DNA of 60,430 nucleotides from positions 1 through 60,430 of the forward strand of contig CAITDI010000122.1 in the NCBI GenBank assembly GCA_903891095.1. Direction: 5' to 3'. This DNA is from an uncultured bacterium. Its GTDB lineage: Bacteria > Planctomycetota > Phycisphaerae > Phycisphaerales > SM1A02. The notes beneath the pieces are model-generated. The model was given only the letters and a program-made list of their open reading frames with translations, was not told the DNA's origin and made no database searches. The translations under genes were made by a program, and so were the position numbers. Shown piece by piece: positions 25,170-33,814 of this stretch; positions within the stretch are counted from its first letter, which is position 1, and every line of letters begins with the position of its first letter.

Positions 25170-26239
25170 GCGCGGAGTTGCCGTGCTACAAGCCGCCTTC
25201 GCGTGAGACCCGTGCGTGCTGGAACGGCCGCGACGACGGCGATGATTCCGACGTCCAGCGTTGGCACCAGGCGATCAGCTTGATCGATCTGTCGAAGCCG
25301 CTCGACTACTTCTTCGAGCCGACGATCTGCTTCATTGGCTACGCAAGTGATCTCGGCGTGCGCGAGAACCTCGGGCGCGCGGGCGCGGCCGAAGGACCTG
25401 CTCGGCTGCGCGTGCGGATGGCGTCGTTTCCGGTGGTGCAAGGCGTGGCGCTCGCGGATTGCGGCGACATTGTCGCGGGCGCGACCGTGCTTGAGACGCA
25501 GGAGGCGCTTGCCACCGTCGTCGAGCAGATCGTGCGTTCTGGCGCGCTGCCCGTGATCCTTGGCGGCGGGCACGATCAGGCGTTCGGGCATTTCCTCGGC
25601 GTTGCGCGTGCGCGCGGTACGCCGCCGGCGTGCATCAACTTCGACGCGCATCTCGATCTCAGGCCGATTCCTGCAGGCGGGCCGAACTCGGGCACGCCGT
25701 TCACGCAGGTGTGGGAGTGGTGCAAGTCGCGCAACGCGCCGTTCCGCTACACGGCGCTCGGCGTGCAGCGGAACGGCAACACGGCGCAGCTCTTCACGCG
25801 CGCGGAGCAGGCGGGCGCGACGCTTGTCGATGCCGATGGCTTTGCGCTCGACACGCTCGACATCGTGATGGAGGCGATCAACGACGCGGTCGACGAGGCG
25901 GAGATCTGCCTGTCGGTCGACCTCGATGTGTTCGCGGCGGGCTTTGCGCCTGGCGTGAGCGCGCCGACGGCGATGGGCATCGGACCCGATGCGGCGTTTC
26001 GCAGGATCTTTCGCGGGCTGATGGCGTCGGGTCGCGTGCGCGGCGTCGAGATCGCGGAGCTCTGCCCTGCGCTCGACGTCGACGATCGCACGGCGCGCCT
26101 TGGTGCCGCGGTGGCGTTCGAGGTCGCGCTCGGCGTGCTTGATGCGGTGAATGACGACGATTCCGACGACGCCGACGGCGAAGGTGGCGACTCCGGCGGC
26201 GAGATCCTCGGCGACGGTCCCAGCGGAGACGACGCGTGA
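25166..26239 (+). CDS. Ureohydrolase (arginase/agmatinase/formimidoylglutamase family)
   Basis: The 357-residue protein has the three manganese motifs of the family: GGGHDQAFGH, NFDAHLDLRP and SVDLDVFAAGFAPGVSAP. Family members release urea from arginine or agmatine, or formamide from formiminoglutamate. The GHDQAFG and N-terminal style lean to formimidoylglutamase (HutG), but no hut genes are nearby. An arginase role could feed ornithine to the Ast cluster 4 kb upstream. An acidic tail of Asp/Gly residues (about 320-357) is unusual. GTG at 25166 overlaps the AsmA-like stop. Confidence 0.85.
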   Translation: MSAELPCYKPPSRETRACWNGRDDGDDSDVQRWHQAISLIDLSKPLDYFFEPTICFIGYASDLGVRENLGRAGAAEGPARLRVRMASFPVVQGVALADCGDIVAGATVLETQEALATVVEQIVRSGALPVILGGGHDQAFGHFLGVARARGTPPACINFDAHLDLRPIPAGGPNSGTPFTQVWEWCKSRNAPFRYTALGVQRNGNTAQLFTRAEQAGATLVDADGFALDTLDIVMEAINDAVDEAEICLSVDLDVFAAGFAPGVSAPTAMGIGPDAAFRRIFRGLMASGRVRGVEIAELCPALDVDDRTARLGAAVAFEVALGVLDAVNDDDSDDADGEGGDSGGEILGDGPSGDDA

Positions 26240-27183
26240 GCCAGGTTCGCATCGGCATCGACCTCGGCGGCACGAAGATCGAGGCGGCGGCGATTCGCGA
26301 CGAGAGCCGCGGTGATCCGCACGGCGAGCTCAACGTGCTCTGGCGCGAGCGCGTCGCGACGCCGCAAGGCGACTACGACGGCACGATCGCGGCGGTCGCG
26401 GGGCTTGTCGCGCGGCTCGCGGCTGACTGCAAGCTCGCGGGTGATACTCCTGTGGGTATCGGTGCGCCTGGTTCGATCTCGCCGGTTTCGGGCCTGCAGC
26501 GCAATTCGAACTCGACTTGCCTCAACGGCCGGCCGTTTGTGCAGGATCTCGAGCGTGCGCTTGCGCGCCGCGTGCGCATGGCGAACGACGCGAACTGCTT
26601 TGCGCTTGCCGAGGCCGTCGCTGGCGCGGCGCGTGGCGCGCGCGTCGTGTTTGGCGTGATCCTCGGCACTGGCGTCGGCGGCGGCGTCGTGATCGACGGC
26701 GTCGCGCGCGAAGGCCGCAACGCCGTGGGCGGCGAGTTCGGCCACGGACAGCAGCAGGGCGTCGCCGTCGAGGCGTTGATCGAAGGCCGGCCGCATGCGC
26801 CGCGCCAGTGCTACTGCGGGCAGATCGATTGCCGCGAGCAGTACGTCTCGGGTCCCGCGGTCGAGCGCGAGTACCACGCGCGCACGGGCCGCAAGATGCG
26901 GCTGCCCGACATCGAGGCCGCGGCGCTTGCGGGCGATACGCATGCTTCCGCCACGATCGTGCGTTGGGCGGAGCGCGTCGCGGTGTCGCTTGGCGACGTC
27001 GTGAATCTGCTCGACCCCGACTGCATCGTCCTCGGCGGCGGCGCGAGCAACCTGCGTGCGGCGACGGATCTCGTGCCCACGCGCGTCGCGCACTACACCT
27101 TTGGCGATTCGTTCACGACGCCGATCGTGCGCGCGCAGCTCGGCGACAGCGCGGGTGTGATCGGCGCGGCTTGGCTGTGGTGA
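26236..27183 (+). CDS. ROK family sugar kinase
   Basis: The 315-residue protein has the phosphate-binding GIDLGGTKIE at its start, catalytic Asp in MANDANCFALAEA, a GTGVGGGVVIDG loop and the ROK zinc motif CYCGQIDCREQYVSG. ROK kinases phosphorylate glucose, fructose or amino sugars; the substrate is not readable. There is no N-terminal helix-turn-helix, so it is an enzyme, not a repressor. It is coupled by GTGA overlap to the ureohydrolase gene and converges with the DadA-like gene three bases away. Confidence 0.9.
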   Translation: MSQVRIGIDLGGTKIEAAAIRDESRGDPHGELNVLWRERVATPQGDYDGTIAAVAGLVARLAADCKLAGDTPVGIGAPGSISPVSGLQRNSNSTCLNGRPFVQDLERALARRVRMANDANCFALAEAVAGAARGARVVFGVILGTGVGGGVVIDGVAREGRNAVGGEFGHGQQQGVAVEALIEGRPHAPRQCYCGQIDCREQYVSGPAVEREYHARTGRKMRLPDIEAAALAGDTHASATIVRWAERVAVSLGDVVNLLDPDCIVLGGGASNLRAATDLVPTRVAHYTFGDSFTTPIVRAQLGDSAGVIGAAWLW

Positions 27184-27186
27184 GCA

Positions 27187-28515
27187 TCAGAACCGCGCAG
27201 GATCCAGCATCGACACATCGAAGCACGGCTTCTCGCCCGCGACGATCTCCGCCATCGCCTTGCCGGTGACGGGGCCGAGCGTCATGCCCATCATCGCGTG
27301 ACCGGTGGCCACGAAGAGCCCCGCCTTGCCGCGCACGCCGCCGATCGCGGGCATGCCGTCGGAAGTGCAGGGGCGGTAGCCCGCCCATTCGCCCGCGGGC
27401 GTGAGCTTGTCGATCCCGTTGAGGTACGCGCGCGAACCCTTCACCAGCATGCCGAGTCGCTCGGGCATCCACGGTTGGCCGAGCGGTCCGATCTCGAGCG
27501 TGCCCGCGAGGCGGAGCTGCTGCTTGCCGTCGCGCTTCATCGGAGTGATCGCGACGAACGTCTCGTGCAGCACCATGCCTGTCGATGGCGCGGGCGGCGC
27601 GTCGTGCTCGGGATAGTCGAACTGCAGGTGATAGCCGCGCGCGCCTTGCATGGGGATCTTGACGCCCGCGAGGCGGCCGAGCGCGTCGCTCCACACGCCC
27701 GCGCAGAGGACGACGGCGTCGGCGGTGAGCGTCTCGCCGTTCTCGAGCACGACGGCGTTCACCGCGCCAGAGCGCGCTTGGCGGAACGCGCGCACGCCCG
27801 AGTCAAAGCGCACCTTCACGCCGTGCTTGGGCAGCGCGCGGATGAGGCCTGCGATGAGGTCGTTCGGCGCGCAGTGCGCGCTGTCCTTCATGTGGATCGC
27901 GCCCGCGACTTCGCCCGTAAAGCACGGATCGCGGCGACGCAGCTCGTTGCCGTCGATGCGCTCCCACTTGTAGCCGAACTTCTCGAGGCTGCGCGCCTCG
28001 GCCTCGGCGTGGGCCATGTTCTCCGGCTTCATCACGACATCGAGCCAGCCGTCGCGCGCGTAGTCGCAGTCGATCTTCTCTTCGGCGAGGATCTGCTCGA
28101 GCACCTCGAGCGTCTGCCAGCCCATCGCGCAGAGCGTTTCCATGCAGCGGTCGAGGTAGCGCTGGTTGCAGTGGAGGTGGAAGTTCCACAGCCACGACAC
28201 CAGCTCGCGGTCGAGGCGCGGCTTGATGTACAGCGGCGCCGTGCGCGAGAACATCCACTTGAGACCGCGCATCGAGACGCCGGGCCGCGTGAGCGGGTAG
28301 TGGCCGATCGAGAGCAGGCCCGCGTTGCCGCCGCTTGCGCCGTCAGCCATCGCGCGCGGGACCTCGCGGTCGACGAGCGTGACCGCGAAGCCCTTCTTCG
28401 CGAGGTGCCACGCGGTCGACGCGCCGACGATGCCGGCGCCCACGACGACGACGTGCTTCTTGAGGCCTGCGGTGAGCGAGGCGCCGAACGGGTTGGACGA
28501 CGAGTGCACAGACAT
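27187..28515 (-). CDS. FAD-dependent D-amino-acid dehydrogenase-like oxidoreductase
   Basis: The 442-residue protein begins its fold with the FAD motif VVVVGAGIVGASTAWHLAKK. It has the DAO-type GARGYHLQFDYP segment and a C-terminal SDGMPAIGGVRGKAGLFVAT flavin motif, as in DadA. It would oxidise D-amino acids (D-alanine in the classic case) to keto acids, passing electrons to the respiratory chain. Assignment to a particular amino acid is not possible. The tail-to-tail ROK gene is only three bases away; a GC hairpin lies between its start and the TlpA gene. Confidence 0.85.
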   Translation of the reverse strand: MSVHSSSNPFGASLTAGLKKHVVVVGAGIVGASTAWHLAKKGFAVTLVDREVPRAMADGASGGNAGLLSIGHYPLTRPGVSMRGLKWMFSRTAPLYIKPRLDRELVSWLWNFHLHCNQRYLDRCMETLCAMGWQTLEVLEQILAEEKIDCDYARDGWLDVVMKPENMAHAEAEARSLEKFGYKWERIDGNELRRRDPCFTGEVAGAIHMKDSAHCAPNDLIAGLIRALPKHGVKVRFDSGVRAFRQARSGAVNAVVLENGETLTADAVVLCAGVWSDALGRLAGVKIPMQGARGYHLQFDYPEHDAPPAPSTGMVLHETFVAITPMKRDGKQQLRLAGTLEIGPLGQPWMPERLGMLVKGSRAYLNGIDKLTPAGEWAGYRPCTSDGMPAIGGVRGKAGLFVATGHAMMGMTLGPVTGKAMAEIVAGEKPCFDVSMLDPARF

Positions 28516-28531
28516 GGGCGCGCAGAATAAC

Positions 28532-28562
28532 GAAGCGGGCGCCGATCGACGGCGCCCGCTTC
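28532..28562 (-). terminator. GC hairpin between the DadA-like and TlpA-like genes
   Basis: GAAGCGGGCGCCG (28532-28544) pairs perfectly with CGGCGCCCGCTTC (28550-28562) around a five-base loop. It lies downstream of the TlpA-like gene and upstream of the DadA-like start on the minus strand. T-richness after it is poor (GTTATTCT), so it may terminate or merely protect transcripts. Confidence 0.5.
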
Positions 28563-28595
28563 GGGTGTTGCTGGTTGTCGCGAGGCCGGTGCGGT

Positions 28596-28651
28596 CAGGC
28601 CTTTTCCATCAGGCCTTCTTCCATCAGGCCTTCTTCCATCAGGCCTTCTTC
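28596..28651. repeat. 15-bp tandem repeat across the stop codon of the TlpA-like gene
   Basis: The unit CAGGCCTTCTTCCAT occurs about 3.7 times (one copy has a one-base deletion). On the coding strand the unit contains AAGGCCTGA, so each copy repeats the gene's Lys-Ala-stop end. It looks like recent slippage or duplication of the gene's end. Confidence 0.9.
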
Positions 28652-29754
28652 ACGGCGCGCTCGTACTCGGCGAGCGTCTTCTGCATGGCCTGCTTCATCG
28701 CGCCTTCGGAGGTCTTGTCGAGCGCCTGCTTCTGCAGCTCGATCGCGCGCGCGATGTCGCCCTTGCGGAAGACGACGCGGGCGAGGGTGTCGATCGAAGC
28801 GCCGTTCTCGTTCTTCGACGCGGCACAGCTCGCTTCGGCGGCCTTGAGCGCGATGTCGAGGTTGGGCTTCTTCACCTCGCCGAGCGGGTCGGCGATCATC
28901 CACGCGAGTTCATTCATCATCGCGGCGTCGTCGCTGTGGGAAGCGACGAGCTCGGCGGCGTACTTCCACGCCTCTTCGTACTGCTCCATCGGACCCGAGA
29001 GGATGCGGACGAGCTCGAGCTTGAGCGCGGGGTTGGGGATCCTGGCGACGGACGCCTTGAGCATCTCGTAGGCGGGTGCGTAGTTGCCGGTGGTCTTGGC
29101 GGTGCGCATCGCGCTCGAGATCGCCATCTGCAGTTCGGCAGCGGCGCGCGAATCCTCGAACTTCTTCTTCGCGGCGGTCATGTCCCACTTGCCGGCGACG
29201 ATCTGGTCGAGCGGCGCGTCCAACTGCATCGGGTGGCCGATCCAGGCGACCTTGGAGTCCTTGTCGACGATGAACGCGCAGGGGATGCCGTTCTGGCCCG
29301 CGGCCTGCATCCACGGCTTCGACATCTTCGCGCGGTCGCCGATGTAGGCGACGCGATAGGCCATGCCGTCGCCCTTGCCGTCGACGAACTTCTTGACCTT
29401 CTCGATCTTGGCGGCTTCTTCCTTGCCGTTCTCGCTGGCGGCGCAGCTGACCATGATCACGTCGGGGTGATTCTTCTGGAGCTCGGAGAGGTGCGGCATG
29501 GCGGCGATGCACGGTCCGCACCAGGTCGCCCAGAACTCGATCACGTGGACCTTGCCCTTCTCGATGTCGGTGACCTTGTCGCCCTTGATCCACTCGTCGT
29601 ACTGCAGCGCGGGCGCGGCGTCGCCGATGGTGAGCGGGGCGACCTTCTCCTTCGCGGGAGCGGCCGGCTGGACCGGGACCGGCGGGGCGGACTTGCCGCC
29701 ATTCTGCGGGAGGGCGAGCAGCGCGGATGCGACGAGTGCGGTGAGGGTCAGCAT
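28639..29754 (-). CDS. Thioredoxin-fold TlpA-like exported protein with C-terminal helical region
   Basis: The 371-residue product has a signal peptide (MLTLTALVASALLALPQN), a Pro/Ala linker, then a TlpA/ResA-like domain with the redox site FWATWCGPCIAAMPHLSELQ. A C-terminal helical half (about 190-371) has TPR-like pairs. It probably acts in the periplasm as a thiol-disulfide protein or in partner binding. ATG 29754 is chosen over an upstream start because it opens the signal peptide. The 3' end is overlaid by 15-bp repeats that contain copies of its stop codon. folD follows 81 bases upstream on the same strand. Confidence 0.87.
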   Translation of the reverse strand: MLTLTALVASALLALPQNGGKSAPPVPVQPAAPAKEKVAPLTIGDAAPALQYDEWIKGDKVTDIEKGKVHVIEFWATWCGPCIAAMPHLSELQKNHPDVIMVSCAASENGKEEAAKIEKVKKFVDGKGDGMAYRVAYIGDRAKMSKPWMQAAGQNGIPCAFIVDKDSKVAWIGHPMQLDAPLDQIVAGKWDMTAAKKKFEDSRAAAELQMAISSAMRTAKTTGNYAPAYEMLKASVARIPNPALKLELVRILSGPMEQYEEAWKYAAELVASHSDDAAMMNELAWMIADPLGEVKKPNLDIALKAAEASCAASKNENGASIDTLARVVFRKGDIARAIELQKQALDKTSEGAMKQAMQKTLAEYERAVKKA

Positions 29755-29835
29755 GGTGTTCCTTTGGCGAAGTACTCGGCTACCGACTCGCGGAGCGAGG
29801 GTGGCGGGGAGCGACCATGCTACCAATCGGTTTAT

Positions 29836-30708
29836 TCAGCGAAGCGCTGCGTCGACCGTGTTTCGGAGAAGCATCGCCACAGTCATCGGACCTACGCCGC
29901 CCGGGACGGGCGAAAGGTAGCCCGCGACCTCGCGGACTTCGTCGAAAGCGACGTCGCCGACGGTCATCGACTTGCCGTCGGGGCCCGTGATGCGGTTGAT
30001 TCCCACATCGATCACGACGGCGCCGGGCTTGACCATGTCGCCCTTGATCAGGCCCGGGACGCCCGCGGCGGCGACGAGGACATCGGCCGAGCGCGTGAGA
30101 TCCGCGATGCCGCGGGTGAACTTGTTGGTCGAGATCACGGTCGCCTCCGCGCGCATGAGGAGCACGGCGATCGGCTTGCCGACGATGTTCGACGCGCCCA
30201 CGATCACGCAGCGCGAGCCGCGGAGCTCGACGCCCGTCGACTCGATCATCTCGATCGACGCGAGGGCGGTGCAGGGCACGAGGCTGCGGCGTCCGTAGAC
30301 GACGTTGCCGATGTTGGCGGGGTTGACGCCTTCGACATCCTTCTCGGGTGCGATGAGCGACTGGATGCGCTCGACATCGACGCCCGCGGGAAGCGGAAGA
30401 TGCAGCATGATCGCGCGCGCATCGTCCTCGGTGTTGAGGAGGAGGATGCGGCCGGCGATGTCGTCGTAGCCCGCGCCGTCGGGGAGGCGATGGAGGCGGT
30501 AGTCGATGCCGACGGCGGTGCAGGTCTTGGCCTGGTTCTCCGCGTAGATCGCGGCGGAGCGGTCGCTGCCGACGAGCACGGCGTCGAGGCGCACGGGGCG
30601 GCCGGCGGCTTTGATGCGCGCGACCAGCGTCTCGCGCACGGTCGCGCTGAGCTGCTTGCCGTCGATGATCGTGGCGGTGGTCTTGGCGGTGGTCTTGGCT
30701 GTGCTCAT
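29836..30708 (-). CDS. folD: Methylenetetrahydrofolate dehydrogenase / cyclohydrolase
   Basis: FolD interconverts 5,10-methylene- and 10-formyl-tetrahydrofolate in one-carbon metabolism. The 290-residue protein has the catalytic-lysine region YAENQAKTCTAVGI, the KDVEGVNPANIGNVVYG motif, the Rossmann signature GASNIVGKPIAVLLM and a C-terminal VPGGVGPMTVAMLL tail. A Thr/Lys-rich N-terminal extension includes a small TAKTTAKTT repeat. Its start (ATG at 30708) overlaps the stop of purC by four bases. Grouping with purC fits, since 10-formyl-THF feeds purine synthesis. Confidence 0.95.
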   Translation of the reverse strand: MSTAKTTAKTTATIIDGKQLSATVRETLVARIKAAGRPVRLDAVLVGSDRSAAIYAENQAKTCTAVGIDYRLHRLPDGAGYDDIAGRILLLNTEDDARAIMLHLPLPAGVDVERIQSLIAPEKDVEGVNPANIGNVVYGRRSLVPCTALASIEMIESTGVELRGSRCVIVGASNIVGKPIAVLLMRAEATVISTNKFTRGIADLTRSADVLVAAAGVPGLIKGDMVKPGAVVIDVGINRITGPDGKSMTVGDVAFDEVREVAGYLSPVPGGVGPMTVAMLLRNTVDAALR

Positions 30709-31691
30709 CGCGACGCTCCGAACGGCGTGAGGCCGAGCTTGACGACGGCTTCTTCGTAGCGCTGGAGCGTGGCGTCGACGACCTGCGCGGGGAGCTGCGG
30801 GCCGGGGGCTTCCTTGTTCCACTTGTGCGCGGCGACGAGCTCGAGCAGGTAGTTGCGCACGAACTGCTTGTCGTAGCTCTGCTGGTCGCGGCCGGGCTGG
30901 TAGTCGTCGGCGGGCCAGTAGCGCGAGGAATCGGGCGTGAGCACCTCGTCGACGAGGATCAGCTCGTCGGTCGGCTGGCCGTCGGCGCCGAGCGCGAAGC
31001 CGAACTCGAACTTCGTGTCGGCGAGGATCACGCCACGCTCGAGCGCGTAGTCGGCGGCGGCGGTGTAGATCGCGATGGTGAGGTCGCGCAGGCGCGTCAT
31101 GAGGCCGACGCCCACGAGCTCGCAGGCGCGCTCGAAGGAGATGTTCTCGTCGTGGCCTTCCTCGGCCTTGGTCGCGGGGGTGAAGATCGGCCGCGGGAGG
31201 CGGCTGCACTGCTGGAGGCCCGAAGGAAGCGGGATTCCGCACACGGTGCCGTTGGCGCGGTATTCGTTCCAACCGCTGCCGGCGAGGTAGCCGCGCGCGA
31301 CGCATTCGATCGGCACGACCTTGGCGGCGCGGCAGAGCATCGAGCGGCCCGCGAGCGTGGCGCGGTCGGCGGCGGTGAGGCCCGCGACGCCCGAGAGATC
31401 GGTGCCGAGCACATGGTCGCCCACGATCGCGCGCGAGCGGAGGAAGCCGAACCAACCGAGGCTCATCGAGGTGAGGATGCGGCCCTTGCCAGCGATCGGC
31501 GTGGGCATGACGACGTCGAACGCGCTCAGGCGATCGGTCGCGACGATCAGCAGCGGCGACGCGGGATCGGCGGAGGTGCGATAGACATCGCGAACCTTTC
31601 CTTCACGACGGCCCGGGAGCGGGAGCGAGGTGCGGAACACAGGTTGCATGGAAGCATGCGGCGCAGAAACACCAGAAGCGTGAGAACTCAT
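30705..31691 (-). CDS. purC: Phosphoribosylaminoimidazole-succinocarboxamide synthase
   Basis: PurC ligates aspartate to CAIR in purine biosynthesis. The 328-residue protein has GKVRDVYR near the N-terminus, DRLSAFDVVMPTPIAGKG, the IECVARGYLAGSGWNEY motif, a central FTPATKAEEGHDENIS segment and DTKFEFG. It belongs to the longer (about 300-residue) SAICAR synthetase subgroup found in yeast and some bacteria, not the 240-residue E. coli form. The start is ATG 31691; an internal ATG at 31649 is possible. Upstream of it are 11-bp repeats and the divergent GH10-like gene. Confidence 0.96.
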   Translation of the reverse strand: MSSHASGVSAPHASMQPVFRTSLPLPGRREGKVRDVYRTSADPASPLLIVATDRLSAFDVVMPTPIAGKGRILTSMSLGWFGFLRSRAIVGDHVLGTDLSGVAGLTAADRATLAGRSMLCRAAKVVPIECVARGYLAGSGWNEYRANGTVCGIPLPSGLQQCSRLPRPIFTPATKAEEGHDENISFERACELVGVGLMTRLRDLTIAIYTAAADYALERGVILADTKFEFGFALGADGQPTDELILVDEVLTPDSSRYWPADDYQPGRDQQSYDKQFVRNYLLELVAAHKWNKEAPGPQLPAQVVDATLQRYEEAVVKLGLTPFGASR

Positions 31692-31817
31692 CGGGCGACA
31701 GGTTACACTCCGACGCCCGATCGGGCGGGCGGGGAATATCGCGGTGAGTCTCGCGTGTTCGTCCCGCGGTCCGCTGCATTTTTGCGGGCTTCGTTGCGTG
31801 CCTCTTGTTCGCCGCTC

Positions 31818-31872
31818 GTCCGCCTCATGTCCGCCTCTCGTCCGCCTCTCGTCCGCCTCTCGTCCGCCTTCG
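31818..31872. repeat. Five 11-bp tandem repeats in the purC / GH10-like divergent region
   Basis: The unit GTCCGCCTCTC is repeated with small variants at 31818, 31829, 31840, 31851 and 31862. The eleven-base period is close to one DNA helical turn, so copies would face the same side of the DNA. It ends 20 bases before the TTG start at 31893. Confidence 0.88.
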
Positions 31873-31892
31873 CCTTCCCGTGATGCTCCGCC

Positions 31893-33404
31893 TTGCTTCG
31901 ATTTCGCGTCCATGACCCGCTCGGTCCCGATGGCTCCGGCTTGAACGGCGCTTGGTCGCTGCGTTCGGCGTACCTCGTCGGTCCCGACGGCAGGCCCGTG
32001 GCGGGCACGGTCGCGTGCGAGGGCGGGATGATCGTGTGCAAGGGCGAGCGCGACCAGCCGATCGGCCTCGCGCTGCTGGTCGATGCGGGGCCTGCGGGCA
32101 GGCTCGTGCTGCAGACGTGCTTTCTTCCGTCGCAGGACGAGCCGTACGAGCTGTTCATCGAGGTCGCGCGCTGGCTGATCAAGCAGTTCGTGATGCAGTC
32201 GGAAGCGTGGCAGATGTGGAACCCCGCGATCAGCGGCGACGCGCTGACGGTGTGGGACCGCGCGCGCGAGCAGTTTCGCGCCGCGCTGCGCTGCGAGACC
32301 GCGCCCGAGGCGGAGCGTGTCGCGCGCGAGGCGATCGCGCTCGGCGTCGCCGCCGCGGAGAAACTCACGGGACGCCACGCGGATCACCTGCTCAAGCGCC
32401 GCTACGCGCTCAAGCCGGCGAGCGCGACCGCGCTTGGTGTGTGCGTCGATCCCGCGATCGCGCCGCGCGGCGCGGCGGCCGCGGCGGCCAAGCAGTTCGA
32501 CGTGATCGCGCTGCACACGCCGTGGAAGCGCATCGAGATCAAGCCCGGAAATCGCGATTTCGCCGCGGTCGACGCGTGGGTCCAGTGGTGCCGGCAGGAG
32601 CGCAAGCCGTTCGTGCTCGGACCGCTGATCGACTTTGGTCCTGGCGAGAACGGCGTCGGCAGCGCGCTGCCCGATCACGCGCTCGCGCATCACAGCGATG
32701 CGAAGAAACTGCGCGAGCTCGTGTGGGCGCACGCGCACGCGGTCGCCGAGCGCTACCAGAACGAGACGGCGCTGTTTGTGACCGTGAGCGGCGCGAATCT
32801 CCCATCGTGGCGCGCGGAGGGCATCGAGCGCATGCTCGAGCTCGTGCGCACTGCGACCGTCGCCGTGCGCGAGGTCAAGCGCACCGCGAAGACGATCATC
32901 GAGATCCAGTCGCCGATCGCCGAGGGCTGGTGCGGCGCGAAGGGCGCGGCGTGGCCGACTTCGTTCCTGCAGCGCGTGGTCGGCGAGAACCTCGGGCTTT
33001 CCGCGGTGGGCGTGCGCGTGGTCGAGGGCCCCGGGCGCGATCCCGTGCGCGAGCTGCTCACGGTTGCCGACATGCTCGACGGGTATCTCGGGCGCGATCT
33101 GCCGGTGTTCGTGTCGGGTTTCGGCGTGCCGAGCGCGGGCGACGCGAGCACGCAGGGATCGTGGCGCGGCGCGTGGAGCGCGGAACACCAGGCGCAGTGG
33201 GGCGCGGACATGCTGCGGATCTCGCTCGCGCGCTCGTGGATCGAAGGCGCGTGGTGGTCGCGGCTCCAGGACGCGGCCGGCGCGAGCGACGGCGTGATCG
33301 ACGCGAATGGACAGCCGAAGCCTGCGCTCGGCGCGATGCTCGCGCTGCGTCGCGGGCTCAACGGCGCGGGCAAGCGCGAGGGCGCTGGCGGAGCTGACGC
33401 GTGA
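31893..33404 (+). CDS. GH10-like TIM-barrel protein, catalytic residues not evident
   Basis: The 503-residue protein has an N-terminal beta-rich region (about 1-130). A barrel-like region (about 170-480) reads like family-10 glycoside hydrolases or related putative xylanases: FDVIALHTPWKRIEIKPGN, FVLGPLIDFGPG, IEIQSPIAEGW and VFVSGFGVPSAG strand ends. The usual acid/base NE and nucleophile E motifs are not in their normal context, so activity is doubtful. The start must be the TTG at 31893, since an in-frame stop lies at 31881. The ComEA-like gene starts at 33401 within its stop. Confidence 0.55.
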   Translation: MLRFRVHDPLGPDGSGLNGAWSLRSAYLVGPDGRPVAGTVACEGGMIVCKGERDQPIGLALLVDAGPAGRLVLQTCFLPSQDEPYELFIEVARWLIKQFVMQSEAWQMWNPAISGDALTVWDRAREQFRAALRCETAPEAERVAREAIALGVAAAEKLTGRHADHLLKRRYALKPASATALGVCVDPAIAPRGAAAAAAKQFDVIALHTPWKRIEIKPGNRDFAAVDAWVQWCRQERKPFVLGPLIDFGPGENGVGSALPDHALAHHSDAKKLRELVWAHAHAVAERYQNETALFVTVSGANLPSWRAEGIERMLELVRTATVAVREVKRTAKTIIEIQSPIAEGWCGAKGAAWPTSFLQRVVGENLGLSAVGVRVVEGPGRDPVRELLTVADMLDGYLGRDLPVFVSGFGVPSAGDASTQGSWRGAWSAEHQAQWGADMLRISLARSWIEGAWWSRLQDAAGASDGVIDANGQPKPALGAMLALRRGLNGAGKREGAGGADA

Positions 33405-33814
33405 GCGGGGCGCATCTTGCTTCGCGCGCGAGCTTGCGCGCGGCCGTGCTTGGCGCGGGCGTGTTTGGTGCGGCGATCGCGGCGATCGCGGTGGCGCAGG
33501 TGGTGGCGCTTGGCGATGCATGCGCTGGCGCGCGCGGAGCAAGCACCGTGATTTCCCGAGCGCGCATCGAGGTCCCGCGACATCGCGTCGACGTGGCGCA
33601 CGCGGGCGAAGCGGAACTTGCGCTGCTGCCCGACGTCGGGCCGAGCCTTGCGGCGTCGATCATCGATGAGCGCGAGACGCGCGGCGGATTTGCCTCGCTC
33701 GACGATCTTGCGCGCGTGCGCGGCATGGGTGCGGCGACGCTTGATGCGCTGCGCGCGGATGCGGTGGTGCGTGGCGATGCGGCCGCGGCAGCTGCTGCAG
33801 GAGCGCGGCCATGA
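33401..33814 (+). CDS. Helix-hairpin-helix protein (ComEA-like)
   Basis: The 137-residue protein has an N-terminal hydrophobic segment (about residues 12-35), a short linker, and a C-terminal pair of helix-hairpin-helix motifs in ComEA style: LLPDVGPSLAASIIDERETR then FASLDDLARVRGMGAATLDA. Such domains bind DNA non-specifically. Membrane anchoring would place the motif outside the cytoplasm for DNA uptake, as ComEA does. No other competence genes are seen here. It overlaps both neighbours by four bases (GTGA at 33401, ATGA at 33811), joining it to mfd. Confidence 0.8.
   Translation: MSGAHLASRASLRAAVLGAGVFGAAIAAIAVAQVVALGDACAGARGASTVISRARIEVPRHRVDVAHAGEAELALLPDVGPSLAASIIDERETRGGFASLDDLARVRGMGAATLDALRADAVVRGDAAAAAAAGARP

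Noticed and set aside
25166-26239. Firm call of HutG (histidine degradation)
   Set aside because: No hutU, hutH or hutI nearby; motifs fit several ureohydrolases.
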